Part shown: piece by piece, positions 1-12,800 of the stretch
How positions within the stretch are numbered: position 1 is the first letter of the stretch
Layout of the letters: every line of letters begins with the position of its first letter
Source of the DNA: Diphasiastrum complanatum
Lineage: Eukaryota > Streptophyta > Lycopodiopsida > Lycopodiales > Lycopodiaceae
Direction: 5' to 3'
Length of the DNA stretch: 64,000 bases
NCBI GenBank assembly: GCA_029204225.1
Contig: CM055109.1
Span: forward strand, 30,551,360 to 30,615,359
Position numbers and translations under genes: made by a program
The notes under the pieces: model-generated
What the model saw: only the letters and a program-made list of their open reading frames with translations
What the model was told of the DNA's origin: nothing
Database searches by the model: none

Positions 1-965
1 GTTATTTTTCAAATGTGTCTTCAAATACCATGGCCTACCTAGAACGATTATTTCTGACCGAGACACCAAGTTCGTCGGAAAGTTTTGGACTTGCTTATTT
101 CATCTCGTGGGAACTGGACTGAATATGTGTGGCTTGTCTTTGCCTTTGGTTACCTTTTGGGGACGGATTCAAAGTTGGCTTTCGGGTTGGTTGGGATTCC
201 AGTTTTTTTAAGTCTGAATGGTTAAGCTTGTTACGTTTCTGAGTTGGCTTTTACGTAAGTGCATGATGGATGAATGTTAGACTTAAGCGCGTGTTGGGGA
301 AACCGCTCTCAAGTCCCAGCGCCTTTTGAGGCGCCGGTGCAACAGTTACCTACCATTGTTGGAATTTGCTTGTAATGATAAAAAAAATTCATCTACAAAG
401 ATAAGGCCTTTCAAGCTCAGTTATAGTTTTAGACCAACCAATCCTTTAACCATAGGTATGCCTCATAAGATGCCTAGTGTTGTGAAATTTCTAACTCACA
501 TGCAACATATGTTGGAGTTAGCAAAGGAAAATGTGAGAGTGGCTATGATTCGGGCAAAGACTTATGTTAATTTTGGATCGTATGCCAAGAGAGTTCGACA
601 AACAAAACATGATGTTTCTCAGGATTACAAAGGACTCAAACACCTTAAGACAGGGAAGTGTTATAGGCTGTCACCTAGATGTTATGGACCTCAAAAAATT
701 GTTAAAAGGATAAATAGTGTTGCTTATGAATTGGATTTGACATTGTCATCCTGTTTTTCATGTTTCATGCTTAAAAAAGGTTTTACATGACAGTGATAAC
801 TTGTGGGCTGATGGACTTGTTTTATCTGAGGAGCATGGGGAGGTGATGCATGGACCAGCGAAAGTATTGGACTGGAAGCAGAGGCGAATGCGGAATCGTT
901 TGCTCCATGAGTACTTGGTTGCATGGCATAGCTGACCTCTTAGTGATGCTACCTAGGAGACCGCG
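1..965 (+). pseudogene. Ty3/gypsy chromovirus remnant: integrase C-terminus and chromodomain
   Basis: From about 40 the sequence reads HGLPRTIISDRDTKFVGKFW, a gypsy integrase core. About 200 bp of unrelated sequence follows. From 326 it resumes with NSYLPLLEFACNDKKNSST and continues to GPQKIVKRINSVAYELDL near 760. After a frameshift, 788-960 reads VLDWKQRRMRNRLLHEYLVA then WH, a chromodomain broken by TGA and TAG stops. It is inactive. The copy lies in the last visible intron of PAH, in the opposite orientation to that gene. Confidence 0.75.
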
Positions 966-1694
966 CATGGGTTACATGCATAGTATCTAGCTAAGTGGCC
1001 TCAGAACGGCATTTTGGGCCCCTACGTTCCAGAACGTTGCGTTCCGGAACTCCAAACACTGTCAACAAAAAAACTCTAAAAAAATTTGTTAACAGCCACG
1101 ATGCCCCATTTCCAACACATCGGAACAGAGCGCATCTACAAGGAATCAAAAGTACATATCCAAAACACAAACTTTTGTGCTGGAAAGGACCTATCATAGA
1201 TCCATGAAAGTGATGAATTCCAACTATACAGTCTTGAGTGAAATTTTTACAGGCAATTCTTAGGTATTGTTTGAAAAAAAATTTAACACATTATGGACCA
1301 GTATGTTCCGACCCATTTTGGTCGAAATGGGCTTCTGAGCTGTCTTGTAACTTACGGGTTGGATGTGTGAAATTCTAATTATGCTGAAGCTTTATGCTTC
1401 GATTAGGCGATGTTAATGTCACATGAAATGCTATTCATTATGCAGACAAGTTTTGAGATTCAAAACAATGCTTCATTCAAATTTCAGGTTTTGGAATTTC
1501 GCAATTTGATGATTTCCAAAACAGCTGAAAAAAAAAACCAAAAAGAAAATTTATGGCGTTCCGATCCGGAACGTTGCTAAATCCCAGAACCACTCCAAAC
1601 GCTCGTGGCTCTAGGCTCACAACTTTCCTGAACGGCGTGCATCTTTGGTATCCAGACTTTGCCATCAAGGGCAATGTCATCTAAGGAGGGAAGG
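966..1694 (+). mobile_element. Chromovirus 3' untranslated region ending in a polypurine tract
   Basis: Non-coding sequence between the chromodomain and the LTR. It ends with the purine-rich AAGGAGGGAAGGGA (about 1681-1694), a good polypurine tract immediately before TGTCACATG. Two short frames on opposite strands (995-1207 and 1477-1680) have no recognisable product. Confidence 0.5.
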
Positions 1695-2150
1695 GATGTC
1701 ACATGTACTTTAAATCCCTTTGCCTATTTTAAATTGTAAATGGCTAAGTCACTGGCTTGTGGAGACAATTGTAAATTGCAACGTAAATATCAGTGTAAGT
1801 GGTGAATTCCGGGTTGGCCAAGGGATACTGGGTCTCAAATAGAGTTTGTTGGACTGACCTCCTAAAAGGAGGGTTGATCGGTCAACAGGACGCGTCATAT
1901 GCTCTTTGGTCCAATGTTTGAGTGTCATGTGTCGATGTTAGGATGTGTCAAGGTTAATGGGGCATAGCATAAGCCTTGCCAGGCAATTCCTGTGCAGCTA
2001 TGGTTGGGAAGAGACTTGCAATAGAGATCTTATGTTTGCTTGTTGATCTATGTACTATTACATGAGATTGATAAAGAGATAGACTTGCTAAGTGATTTTG
2101 GTATATTTACTTAAGGTTTTATCAGCTTGTGTAACAATTCAAGTACTGAT
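1695..2150 (+). mobile_element. Probable 3' LTR of the chromovirus remnant
   Basis: Begins TGTCACATG directly after the polypurine tract. The right end is not defined: the sequence fades into ordinary intron around 2050-2150. No 5' partner LTR is in the window. Confidence 0.45.
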
Positions 2151-2273
2151 TCCTGAAAAATATAGTTTCCCTCCTCTCTTCAAAATCACAAATTCTTGCA
2201 CATGTTTTTGGAAGTTCTAGAAGCTTCCAATGACTTTTAGATTTTTAACATGTCAAAAATGCATTGTGCCACT

Positions 2274-2399
2274 AGGTACCATTTCACATAAATATACTAA
2301 TTCGACATATCTATAAGTCCATATACCATAAAGACTTGTATTCTAACATGGTATATGGTATATGGAGTTACAAATATGTCAAATTAGTATATGGTACTT
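2274..2399. repeat. Imperfect foldback repeat in PAH intron
   Basis: The left arm at about 2293-2330 (TATACTAATTCGACATAT and on to CCATATACCATA) is matched by the reverse complement of 2352-2392, with an outer GTACCAT/ATGGTAC pair. The stem is about 40-45 bp with a few mismatches and a loop near 20 nt. It could be a miniature transposon relic; a microRNA-like hairpin is possible but has no further support. Confidence 0.5.
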
Positions 2400-3145
2400 A
2401 AACCCTAAACCCATATGCAACTTCAACAGCTTCAAGGAGGTGAACTAGCATACCATCATTCTCTTCTTTTTTTATACACCATTCTAAATTTTTCTTTGCA
2501 ATTTTTTTCTGAGAGAATGCTGGACTTTATTGTTCAAGATGAATTGATACGATAGTCAACTTTCAAAGACATCAATGTATTGCAAACAGACGATAAGGAA
2601 CTAGCTTTATGACACTTTTGATTGATAAGTTAAATTGTTGTATTCTGGAATTTCTCTATGCAGATGCTTTTGAACTCCAAGTTCAGTTCTTTTTCAGAAC
2701 TATAGCTAGGGTTTTGAACCTGTGAATTGGAGAAGAACTCAAAAAGGTCTTCTCTTTTAAAAAGGGTATTGGCATGGCATTTGTCCGTCATCATGCTAGG
2801 ACCTACCTTGATGTCCATCTTCACATCGTCTTAATGTACTAAGTGCTCTACTACAAATAAACGTGTGTGTCCCTTAGTAATCATCTCAGGTTTCATCCAT
2901 AGCATATAATCAATCGGCTTTGCACTGGTCTGAAACCAGTTAGAAGTCCTGGCTGTATAAAACAAGGTTAAAGTTAAAGTGCCTTTCAGACCTAGCTAAG
3001 TTCTACAGTGCTGAAAATAAAAACTACGCATCTAAGAACCCAGTTAAGTTCTCTTCCACCTTCATTGACCACACTTTGATTATGAACGATATACACTCCA
3101 ATGCCCCAGAGTTGAATAATATTAAAGACGAGCATCACATGAAAC

Positions 3146-3461
3146 CATAGTTGCACACCCATTGCAGAAACGCGTTCAGAAACACGGTCAGAAATGCATT
3201 TCTGAACCGCGTTTCTGAAATGGCAGAGCGTTTCTCAGAAACATTTTTTTTTGGGATTTTTGTGGGCAATATGGCTATCAGATTAAAGCTTTGATCAAGG
3301 ACATTGCATTTTTATAGGTTGCCAGGTGTTTTGGTTACACTTGGGTTGGAAACAGCATGGTTTAGGTCTAGTCTAGGGCAATTTTAGGGCAACAAATATA
3401 TATAATCTGTTTTTTTTTGGGCACGATTCTGCTCCCAGAAACGCATTTATGGGCAACTATG
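3146..3461. mobile_element. Small hAT-like non-autonomous element (316 bp)
   Basis: Terminal inverted repeats start CATAGTTGCACA on the left and, as reverse complement, CATAGTTGCCCA on the right. They are flanked by CATGAAAC (3138-3145) and CATCGAAC (3462-3469), a 6/8 match that fits a decayed 8-bp hAT target duplication. The interior carries repeated CAGAAACGCG-type motifs. There is no coding sequence. It lies in a PAH intron. Confidence 0.5.
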
Positions 3462-3817
3462 CATCGAACACACCTAACATCATACATAAACTTAATTCAA
3501 CCTTGTATTTGACCCCAAGCTTTTCAATCTTGCGGATACAATGAAATGGAGTATAAACATGAACCTTTTTCATCAAATTATATTGAGAAACTTCTCACAA
3601 ATTCAATAGCATAATCACTTCTATTCACAGCTTTGAACCCTTGTGTTCTTAGGAAGAAACAAAATTAATAGAAAGAAAAAAGTTATTTCTCACACTAAGC
3701 TTTATAAGGTAACCACTGTGATGAAAAAACATATCAAAAGCACCAAGCAGTTGCTGCTTTAAAAATTTCCAACGGGTGATTGAATCAATGTAACTATGAG
3801 GAAATTGGTAGCCAAAC

Positions 3818-3890
3818 CTTCTCTGTACAGGGATGGGACTAGTCCATCAGGGGAAATTACTACTGGACCATCTGGAAGAGGCTCACCATC
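3818..3890 (-). CDS. PAH: PAH exon 6 (last exon in window)
   Basis: 73 nt: [20 protein letters not shown], then LYRE plus one base. The acceptor CTGCAG and donor G|GTTTGG fit. Plant lipins continue with VIRRAPHEFK and the remaining HAD motifs. No such coding was seen from 3817 to 1 on the minus strand. Confidence 0.9.
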
Positions 3891-6800
3891 CTGCAGAATA
3901 AGACTTCATAATGTAAGTAGCATAGGAGGAGGTACAATCAGCTCAATTCATATATTTCCTAATAAGCTTGTACTTTATGTCAATGTCCAAATCCACAGAT
4001 ATACTAACTTTACAAACCTCCTCTTAACCTCGACATATGAAAATTCATCTTCATGCAAGAACTTAATGCAAACTCACTGCTGAATGTGCCGATAAAATAA
4101 TGTGATACCCTAGTGCAGCTATTTTTTTGATAAATATGACATGTGATATAAGCAATACCCCTTGCACTTCAGCTTTTTTAAGGTTGTAAATTCTTGAAAG
4201 GAGACTGTAAAACAATTCATTTCCTTAACAGACCCTGTGACAAGTGCCAGATGTGGTATTTTGCGAGGAAAAACTTGCCATCCTTGAATATAAGCTAACA
4301 ACGACTAAGGGCTATCATGAAAACTTGTTCAATAAACTATCCAATTCCACTCATAGATTTACAAATCTGAAATTTACTTCCTCTAATCAGAATTCAACAT
4401 TAGTCGCATGCAATAAGTTCCAGTCTTCCACAAACAGAACAGAAGCATTGAAACCATCAAAATGTTGTATCAGCTTGTCTTTCAGAAAAGTCAATTTCAA
4501 TTCCGGGCACATGCTAGTAAATCATGTGCCAAGGAGATCAATAAGCCTATTAGGACAAAAGTTCCTGGGGCTAAGCAATAACCACTTCATACCATTACTA
4601 AAGATACAACAAAAAAACTGAACACATTTACGTTATTTTAGAAAGACTGCTGCTATGTTTCTACATCAAACCTTTAGTCAATTATTTAAAGTGCATACCA
4701 GGCTCGTTAATTATTGAGTATCACCAAAGCTTCAACTGACGTTAAATTACCAAAACTTGATCAGGTAGGCAAACCTTCTCACCTGCTTGAGATTCAGCAG
4801 GAACTGACGTGTAATGTAAGCTTGAGTAATAGCTCTGGCACTTAAGAACATCAACTCGTATCCATTATCCTGAGATGCCAATACTCCCGAGTTACTTCAT
4901 TACCAGCGCCCAGGCTATAATCAAGGCATACCCTCCAAAGGATTTAGTCAAAGCCCTAAATTCAAATAGTGACAAATTCATGCAAAAACAGGTGACCCAA
5001 AAACATGACTTGTTCCATAGACATGTATGGTGTCACAAAACAGAAACTTAGTGCAATAAGTTGATATAAAATACATTAGCTTCTCAACAATATATATGTG
5101 TTCAAAGCTCAAAATTTTTAAGAAACTCACACATCTAGGTGCTAGTAAGAAATACTGCAAATCTCTTGCTTTGAAAAGGAAACGGCCAATTGGCTGCAAC
5201 ATCATGGACCTACTACTAATCATCAGAAATGGGCTGAGAAAATAAAAAACCAGCTTACTTTTATCTTTTGCAAAGAGAAAGATATGAAACCTTGATAGCA
5301 GAGAAAAGACGAGTGACGCCTGTCTGTGTCCAATCTTTCCCAACTAGGGGCATCACTTGGCCCAACACATCTGACCTGCAATTCCAATCTTAACTCCAAT
5401 ACATGCATGAATACAGAATTAACATTTACATCTTATGAAAGAAGTTTCTAGAACAAACATATCAGGTTCCAAACCAATTTCGCAAACCAATTCAATTACT
5501 GCAAGATTGTGCTCATATTCATGGAACATGCAGTACAGACGGAGTTTAGCTGCTTCTACTTGATGGTAAAACATTACACAGTGCATAGAAACTATTGAGA
5601 ACTAGCCATGGAGCCCATCTTAATCCTGAACTGTTGACTAATGTACAGTGCCACACTCTCGATTCGAATTCCATGCACAACAAGAACCAAATAATACAAT
5701 ATCAAAGATCTGAAAGCCTGTAAATATGTAAGCAACGTTCAAAAAACTACTAATAAAGACTCCAGGACAAGAAATTAAAGCCAATGCTAGCAAAACAAGA
5801 GCACCAAAAGGAGAATTATTGGGTTGAATCCAACCCTTCTCTAGGTCTTCAAACAGTTGTTCTTTTGATTTATTCCTCCTCTTTAAAGGATAGCCTATAG
5901 GTGTCCTATGGACAGGTTTACTACAAGGAACCATATCTATTGCAACCTCAACAAGACAAGGGAAACCAGAAGGAAAATATTTTGCAAAAATATCATAAGA
6001 ACTTAAAAGAGCATCCACAATGTCTTTTTCTTTGTTAACTTTGCTATCCCTCATTTCTTTCTAGATCCAAACCATCAGTTGAATCATGAGCATAGTGACC
6101 AGGGAACGTGGGAACGTGGCTCTTAAGACGTGCCACACATTTCCAGCATAATCTTGTTGGGAACATTCTTGGGAACGTGAGTTTGGGAACGTGACCAAAG
6201 AATGCGTTCCCAAGGAATGGGAACGCATTCCCTGGTCACAGTTTCTGCAACGACTCAAAAACAAGATAAATGGAGGGGAAGCCTTGGAAATGTGTTCCCT
6301 GGTCACAGTTTCTGCTAAGACCTAAAAACAAGATAAATGAAAGAGGACTGCTTGTATTATGTGTAATTTCAATACACAAAATTCTATAAATTTCAAATTT
6401 TGATGTGTATGTGTATGTTTTGATTGAATGTTATTATATTGACGTGGCGTTCTCGTTCCCGTTCCCATTTTTTCAGGGTCGTTTTCGTTCCCATTCCCTG
6501 ATCACTATGATCATGAGTGCAAGAAATGACAATTATTGGAGTGGCACGACTTGCTCGCAACCAGCTAGTGTAGGAAAGCCTATTTGAAGTACATCACTGA
6601 ACATCACAAAAAATTGCAAGAGGAAATGCATGTCAATCAATCCCCAACTTCAACACGTTCCTTGAACCTAGAACCTTCGAACAATGAGAGAAGGACTCAT
6701 TGAAAAGACATAGGCATAGATCCCACAATGAGAGTCTAGGGAGATAGGTAAACAACTAATGCTAAACTCTCTATCCTAGAATATATTGGGGTTTAGAAAT

Positions 6801-9800
6801 GTAGATCACATGTGAACTGAAGAGATCGTGATATACCACTAAACATTTGAATTAAATATGGGATCTAAGGAGTTGTAGCACTTTGTAAAGACAACAATTC
6901 ACAAAACCGATTAATTGGCTGGGCCATCCTACAAGGGCAAGTGTGGTGACTGCTAATTATTTGGTAAGATATCTACCCTTACTTGGGTGACACTATATTC
7001 ATGGAAAAGAATTGGATTTGAATGACAAAATTTGGTATTTTCTTTTGGAAATATATGAAGGGCTCAATGCATTGCATTCACCTCGTGTGGAACTACATCT
7101 GACTTGTCTATCAACTTGATTGGTATTGCATGTTAAAGATTCTACACACATGATGTAGCATAGAGAGTGATGCATGTGCTGAACAGAAGGTCATGGCCTC
7201 GCATGGTGGAGCACTACTTAGAGTCACTACACGCTTTAACATCTGGCTTGCACAAAGTTTGTAGATTCCATGTGAGCCCAAAGCCTAACAAGGTTTCTTC
7301 TATTGCTCCTCTTCACAAAGAAATATCCAACCGCAAAATGCCTGTGAGTTATTGTACTCACGTTGTTCCAAGGCTCCTTAAGGCGACCTCCTAGATACTA
7401 CCAAAATAGGGCTAGAACTACCATGGAACTTGCACCCTACCTGAAATCCCTCTGGCTCATATTGCTTAGTCTTATCAAAATGGATCCAACTTAATGAACC
7501 CCGTCAAAATGAAATCAAGGCTTCGATGATAAGGTCCTAGCCAATGTTTCCACGAATCGTGATTCGAACATTGAATCACAATTCAATCATTTTAATCGGA
7601 CGAACCACCGGAATCCGGTTCGAACCGGACTGTTGGCTTTTTTGCAAGGGCCAAATCGAACGCACCCTCAATTCTGAGCAAGAGAAAGAGAGAGAGAGGG
7701 GGGGGGGGGAGAGGGGGGGGGGGGGCAAATGCATCATTGCTCCCACCCACTTGATCATCCATGATTCATCAAGACTCGAGAGTGGAAGTGGTGTGCACTA
7801 TGTAGAAAGTTTAATGGGAAAAAAATTGCCATGTATTCATTGAAGAGGGCTTAGTGTTGAGGAATGTTTTGCATTGTGAGAACTTGCCCTAAAATTTGAA
7901 GGCTGACTCCTAACTTCCTAAGTGGTAAGTCCTAAATCCTTGCTCGTTTTCAACCAACAAAACTGTTTTAGGGCTGTTTTTCTTGGCATTTACCATTGGC
8001 TTTTGTTCAAAAACACTACACATGTCACATTTCAGAATCACCCAATTTCCAAAAAAAAACAAACAGTTCAAACCATTTTCCGATTTGAACCAGTTTGGCC
8101 GATTCAAATCGGCCAAATCGGTCAGGTTCGAATCGGATGGAAGCATTAGTCCTGGCATTGGCCATAACTCCATCATACTGGTCAAGTCAAAGGCAGATGA
8201 ATTGTGTCAAAACCATACTCAACCTAATGATCATCAAGTGACCCAAGGATAGTAAAGTAGCTCTAATAAGTGGGCTATGATGGGAAACCTCGCTCTCATC
8301 CCAAGCTAGTCATAGTTGACGAGCTTGTCATAAACCATCAATAGAAAACCAAAAAGCTTCCAATCGGGTCCAATCCACATGGAAAGCCTTGATAAACAAA
8401 GTTTGACAAGTTGGTAAACTTAGAAAATAACAAATAAGTCAAACTTTCACATTTCATTTCTTCCATCCACATAGAGGCTGAACCTGGCTTATTCTTCTAT
8501 GGCACAAAAAAGTTACAGACTATCTTGCTTCCTCTGACTGATCCTTCCAGTTGAGCAAAAATTGCAGATTTCCATGTAATGTAAACATAACATCTGTGGG
8601 AGTATCAAACTTCCAAATGTTTCGATGACTTCTGTGATTTGCTGTCAATGTTGTCCTTCATCGATCACATTCATGCTCCCAAATAGCCATGATAAGGAAT
8701 CTTTTTATCTAACATGTGCTATAGTTTGTGACAAATCAAAAGTCATCTTCATGTAAAGAATCAAGCCATATCAGTTTCTGTACATAATCTGAACTTGTCT
8801 GTACACAACTTCAGGGCTTGCAATTTGTAAAAAGATTGTTCACTACGCAAGGATTCACTCTGTGTTTCAGAAAAAAAGCCCTGTGTCTTAATTTTGTTAA
8901 AATTGCAACATCGGTTAAGCAAATTAAGTCCGTACAGTCTGTCAAAAGGTACCTAAAATAGAGAATAAGATGGTTTGCAGTCTTGAATTTTCGACTCTTT
9001 ACTGCCAAAGGAGCACTTCCAAAAATTTTGATAAAATTTTTACCAGCTGGGTGAATGTTACAAAGCTAATTGCATCATATATAGCTACATCATCACGATC
9101 AGTCAAGATGATCTCCATAATATGCCAAAATTCTTTGCAGCTAAGTGCACCAGATAAGCTCTCATGCTCTTTATTAACTGGACTGTTGCAATGTATTGCA
9201 CCTTCACGATCAATTTTTTGCAATTTGGTACCAGTAAGTGGTAGTTATGTGTCACTCTTTGTAAATGTTACCAGTTTCGTGAAAATGCCCAACATTAGCA
9301 TGATAGAAACCTTGAAGTTCAAAGTATAGCAGAAACAAGCCCCTACTATGCCACTATGCCAAGGCAAAGCATCAATGAATCCATAGCAACTAAAGATGAG
9401 CTAATACTTTCACTGATCATGCTGATTACTATCATAGAGCCATATTGAGCTATGTCAATAAGTTAAGCTTATGAAGTATGAACAACTGATGCTCATTAAA
9501 GTGCACAGCAAAAGAGCTCAGAGGACTAAAGTTTTGGTAACACAAATTAATGCAAATCAGAATTGCTCTGGAGAGCTGATTTCAAAATTTACCCATTAAA
9601 ATCTCTCAAAACTAAAAGAGTATCTGTACAGAAAATGACAGCAAGCGAACAGGTCTATATGAAAAAACTCACCTTGTGATTGTCCCATCTACATCAGATA
9701 TTACTATCCGCGCATTCCATTTCCATAGATATATATGGGCATCCACCTGGACAAACAAGAAACTTTTTAGATGCCAATAACTAATCATAATTTATGGATA

Positions 9801-12800
9801 GTCCACCTTAGGACTTCAGACCATTAACTTAGCATTCTTCCCGTTCCAGGGAGGACTTTCACAGCCCTAATCCATCAATAGAACCTATAAGCAGTACATT
9901 TGTGCACAATTTACAGAATTCAACGGACATAAACTTAACAAGCCTCAGTTACTGTTCCAAAAGAAGCAAAAATCACTGAGATTCCATATGTTGTAAGGGG
10001 TAAACAAATTATGAAGACTCACAAAAACACCAAATAATCACAGATCACAAATATAAACCGTACAGGCAAAGCTGTAGCCCACATACCTGCTGGCTTCCCA
10101 GTACGTTGGTGAAGAATGTGAATGTTATCTTATTCTTTCCCTCCTTCAAATTGAGAGATGCTAGTTGCTTTGAAGTTGGAACCTTCGTTCGTAATATATG
10201 TCTTCGTAATGGATACCCATAGTAACCATTTTTGTGCAAAAAATCATTTGTCAAGGGAGCTTCTACAGCCATTGTTGAAGCGACTAATAAAGCTTTTGTT
10301 GAAAAGGTTGATTTTGCATTTCCTTTTTCAGGAGTCTTGGGCCTTCGCAAAAGAAAAGGCCAAAGCCTCCATAACCCTGCAGAAGTGGTAGATGCATCCA
10401 ATACAGCTTTTGGGTATTTAACTGCTGCTGGGGCTTCAACTACAATTTCTCCCTCAGTATCTGGAAAAACAAACTGCCCAAAGGCCAGCATTCCAAGAAT
10501 GATTGGTGCAGCTACAGTCCAGGGATAGTATTTACCACCAACTCTAACAACAAGCTTTTCATTCCCCGCGATAGATGCCCCGGAACTCTTGAAACGTTGC
10601 AGTGAAAGTTTTTCAGAATCAAATGCCTTGGCAGCAGCCTCCTTCCCCATGCCTTTTGTTAGTAGATGCTTACACAGAGAAAGCTCAAAGCCTGCATGAC
10701 TTACAAACAGTTACAAGTGATCCCAAAAAGGAGAAACAAGAATTGCAACTGCCACACAATTCCTACATATGAAAAGCGGATCTAGAAGTAATAGTAGAAA
10801 GACTACGTTGTTCTTTGTTTAGCAAAAAGCATTAACTCCTCTAGCCAGTTTCGTTTCATATACCTGTGTCGGGAGTGTTGACTTGTGTATCAATCAAAGA
10901 GACCTCTCCTCCAGCAGATGCCATATGATATGTATGAATATGGTCAGATGCTTGCCTAAGGACAGACGGACTGGAACTCTTGAAGGGACGTTCAAGTGCT
11001 TTAGAACCTTCCTGTTCTGAGTTCTTACGCAAATCATTTTCCTTTCCAATCAAATGGAAATACTCAATGCTTGAAGTCAAATTGACACTGGCCTGATTAT
11101 CAGAATCAGAAGCTAACTCAGGTTTCTCATGGTGATCTTCCAGCAAAGAATGGGTACCGAGCGAACAGCTAAATACTTTTTGTGCGTTGAGTTCTCCAAA
11201 ATCTATGGTTTTACTTCTGAAATTTGGCATTGATTCTGATAGATGTTTTATAGCAGGCCTTCTGGCAAAATTCCTCAATTCTCTTGGAACATTAACTGGG
11301 GTAGAATGTTTTGCAGTCATAGATTCCGTGCATTGTACCTCTGTGAGTGCGTGATCACCATGTAAAGGAATGTGTCTCTCATCTGGATTTCCCGAGTCAG
11401 GAACAGGCTGAAGATCCTGAGCCTCATCGCTGTTCTCTTGCTCCTCATCCTCGCCAGCGAGAGACAATAGGTCGGGAAGAGCCAGACAGCTCTTGAAAAC
11501 ATCCTCAGTAACAATATCGTCATTAACAGGACTGTCAATGTTGCTTCCAAGAGGCTCATAATACTCTTCTAAATCTTTAAAAGACAAGTAACGTCGAGAC
11601 TTTGTGCCCACTGATTTCTCTACTGTTTTGTTGGAAAATCTTGAAGCCATATCAGTTGAGCAATCAGCTACTGCAGCTGAAGTAGCTGAACCAGCATCAC
11701 AATTCAAATCAGAACTACCAGGAGACACCACTCCAGGCAACTGTAGATCATATGAGACCTGACTGCCATCATCATTTCCGAGATTGGTCCCCTTATCCAC
11801 TTGTTCGTTTACACCCTTATCAATATCAACTTCAAACTGGCCCCTTGCAGCCACACTTGCTTCATCAGGTATATCACAACACGCCAAGCTTTCCTTACTG
11901 TACAATTTTGCCCTATCCACCATACCATGCTCCTCTGACCTAGCTCTTTCAGGCTTGAAAGCATTTGAACCTTCATCAAGACATAAGTGGGATCCAATTC
12001 TTGCATCTTCCGTAACTTTAGTTCCCAAAAAGGTTAGATGACTTCTGCAGCCTCCATTTGAATCTACTTCCAGTTCTTCAATAGACTTGGAGGGAGAGCG
12101 TTCTGATGTGTTTGCCTCAGCATCTGATAGCTCATCCTGCTGAATTATGTATTCAGCTCTTTTGAGATTTTCTATTGATCTGTTAAGAACATCAGGAGGT
12201 GAAGCTTCTACCAGGAATTCATCCCTACATTTGAGACCATTCTCAGATAAATGGTTCTTATCAATAAATTCTTGAGTAAACCCATTGATAACATCCACTT
12301 TTTTTTCTAATGTCACAGACTTATTGTGCTGGTCAACTTGATAACCTTCTGGGACAAATAAATTTTCAACTGAAGTTGTAGACTCCAACAACAAGGTTCT
12401 GTCCACTTGACTGCGTGATGTGACAGAAAGGTTACTCGGGGAAAAAGCAAATGCACTCTCAACCTTACTCTCATCCAGTATGCAGTTGTGTAGTTCAGTT
12501 TGTTCCTGCACCTGAGGCAAAATAGTGCCTTCAAGGAGTAGAGCTCCCCTTAACAACTCTTCCTCTTTTTCACCAGTTTCTGAATCACCAGTATTGCTAA
12601 TTAATGTTGTCTTTGTACATGATTCGTCAATTTCCACATTGCTATTTCCCTCCTCCAGATTAATGGCATTTACATGTTCTGCAAAATGACTACCCTGCAT
12701 TGATGGAGTATATGACAGTGGTAACCTCTGAGTGTCTTTACCTTTGATCTGACTACTCATGCTCCACTTCCTTTCCAAAAGCTCGGCAATTATTTCAGCT

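Larger units (their letters stand above)
6518..9672 (-). other. Rest of the PAH intron between exons 4 and 3; no gene seen
   Basis: Apart from the G-rich tract and possible inverted-terminus element listed separately, no domain was recognised on either strand. Short open frames (for example 7167-7394 and 8970-9329) have no family resemblance and are treated as chance. Confidence 0.6.
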
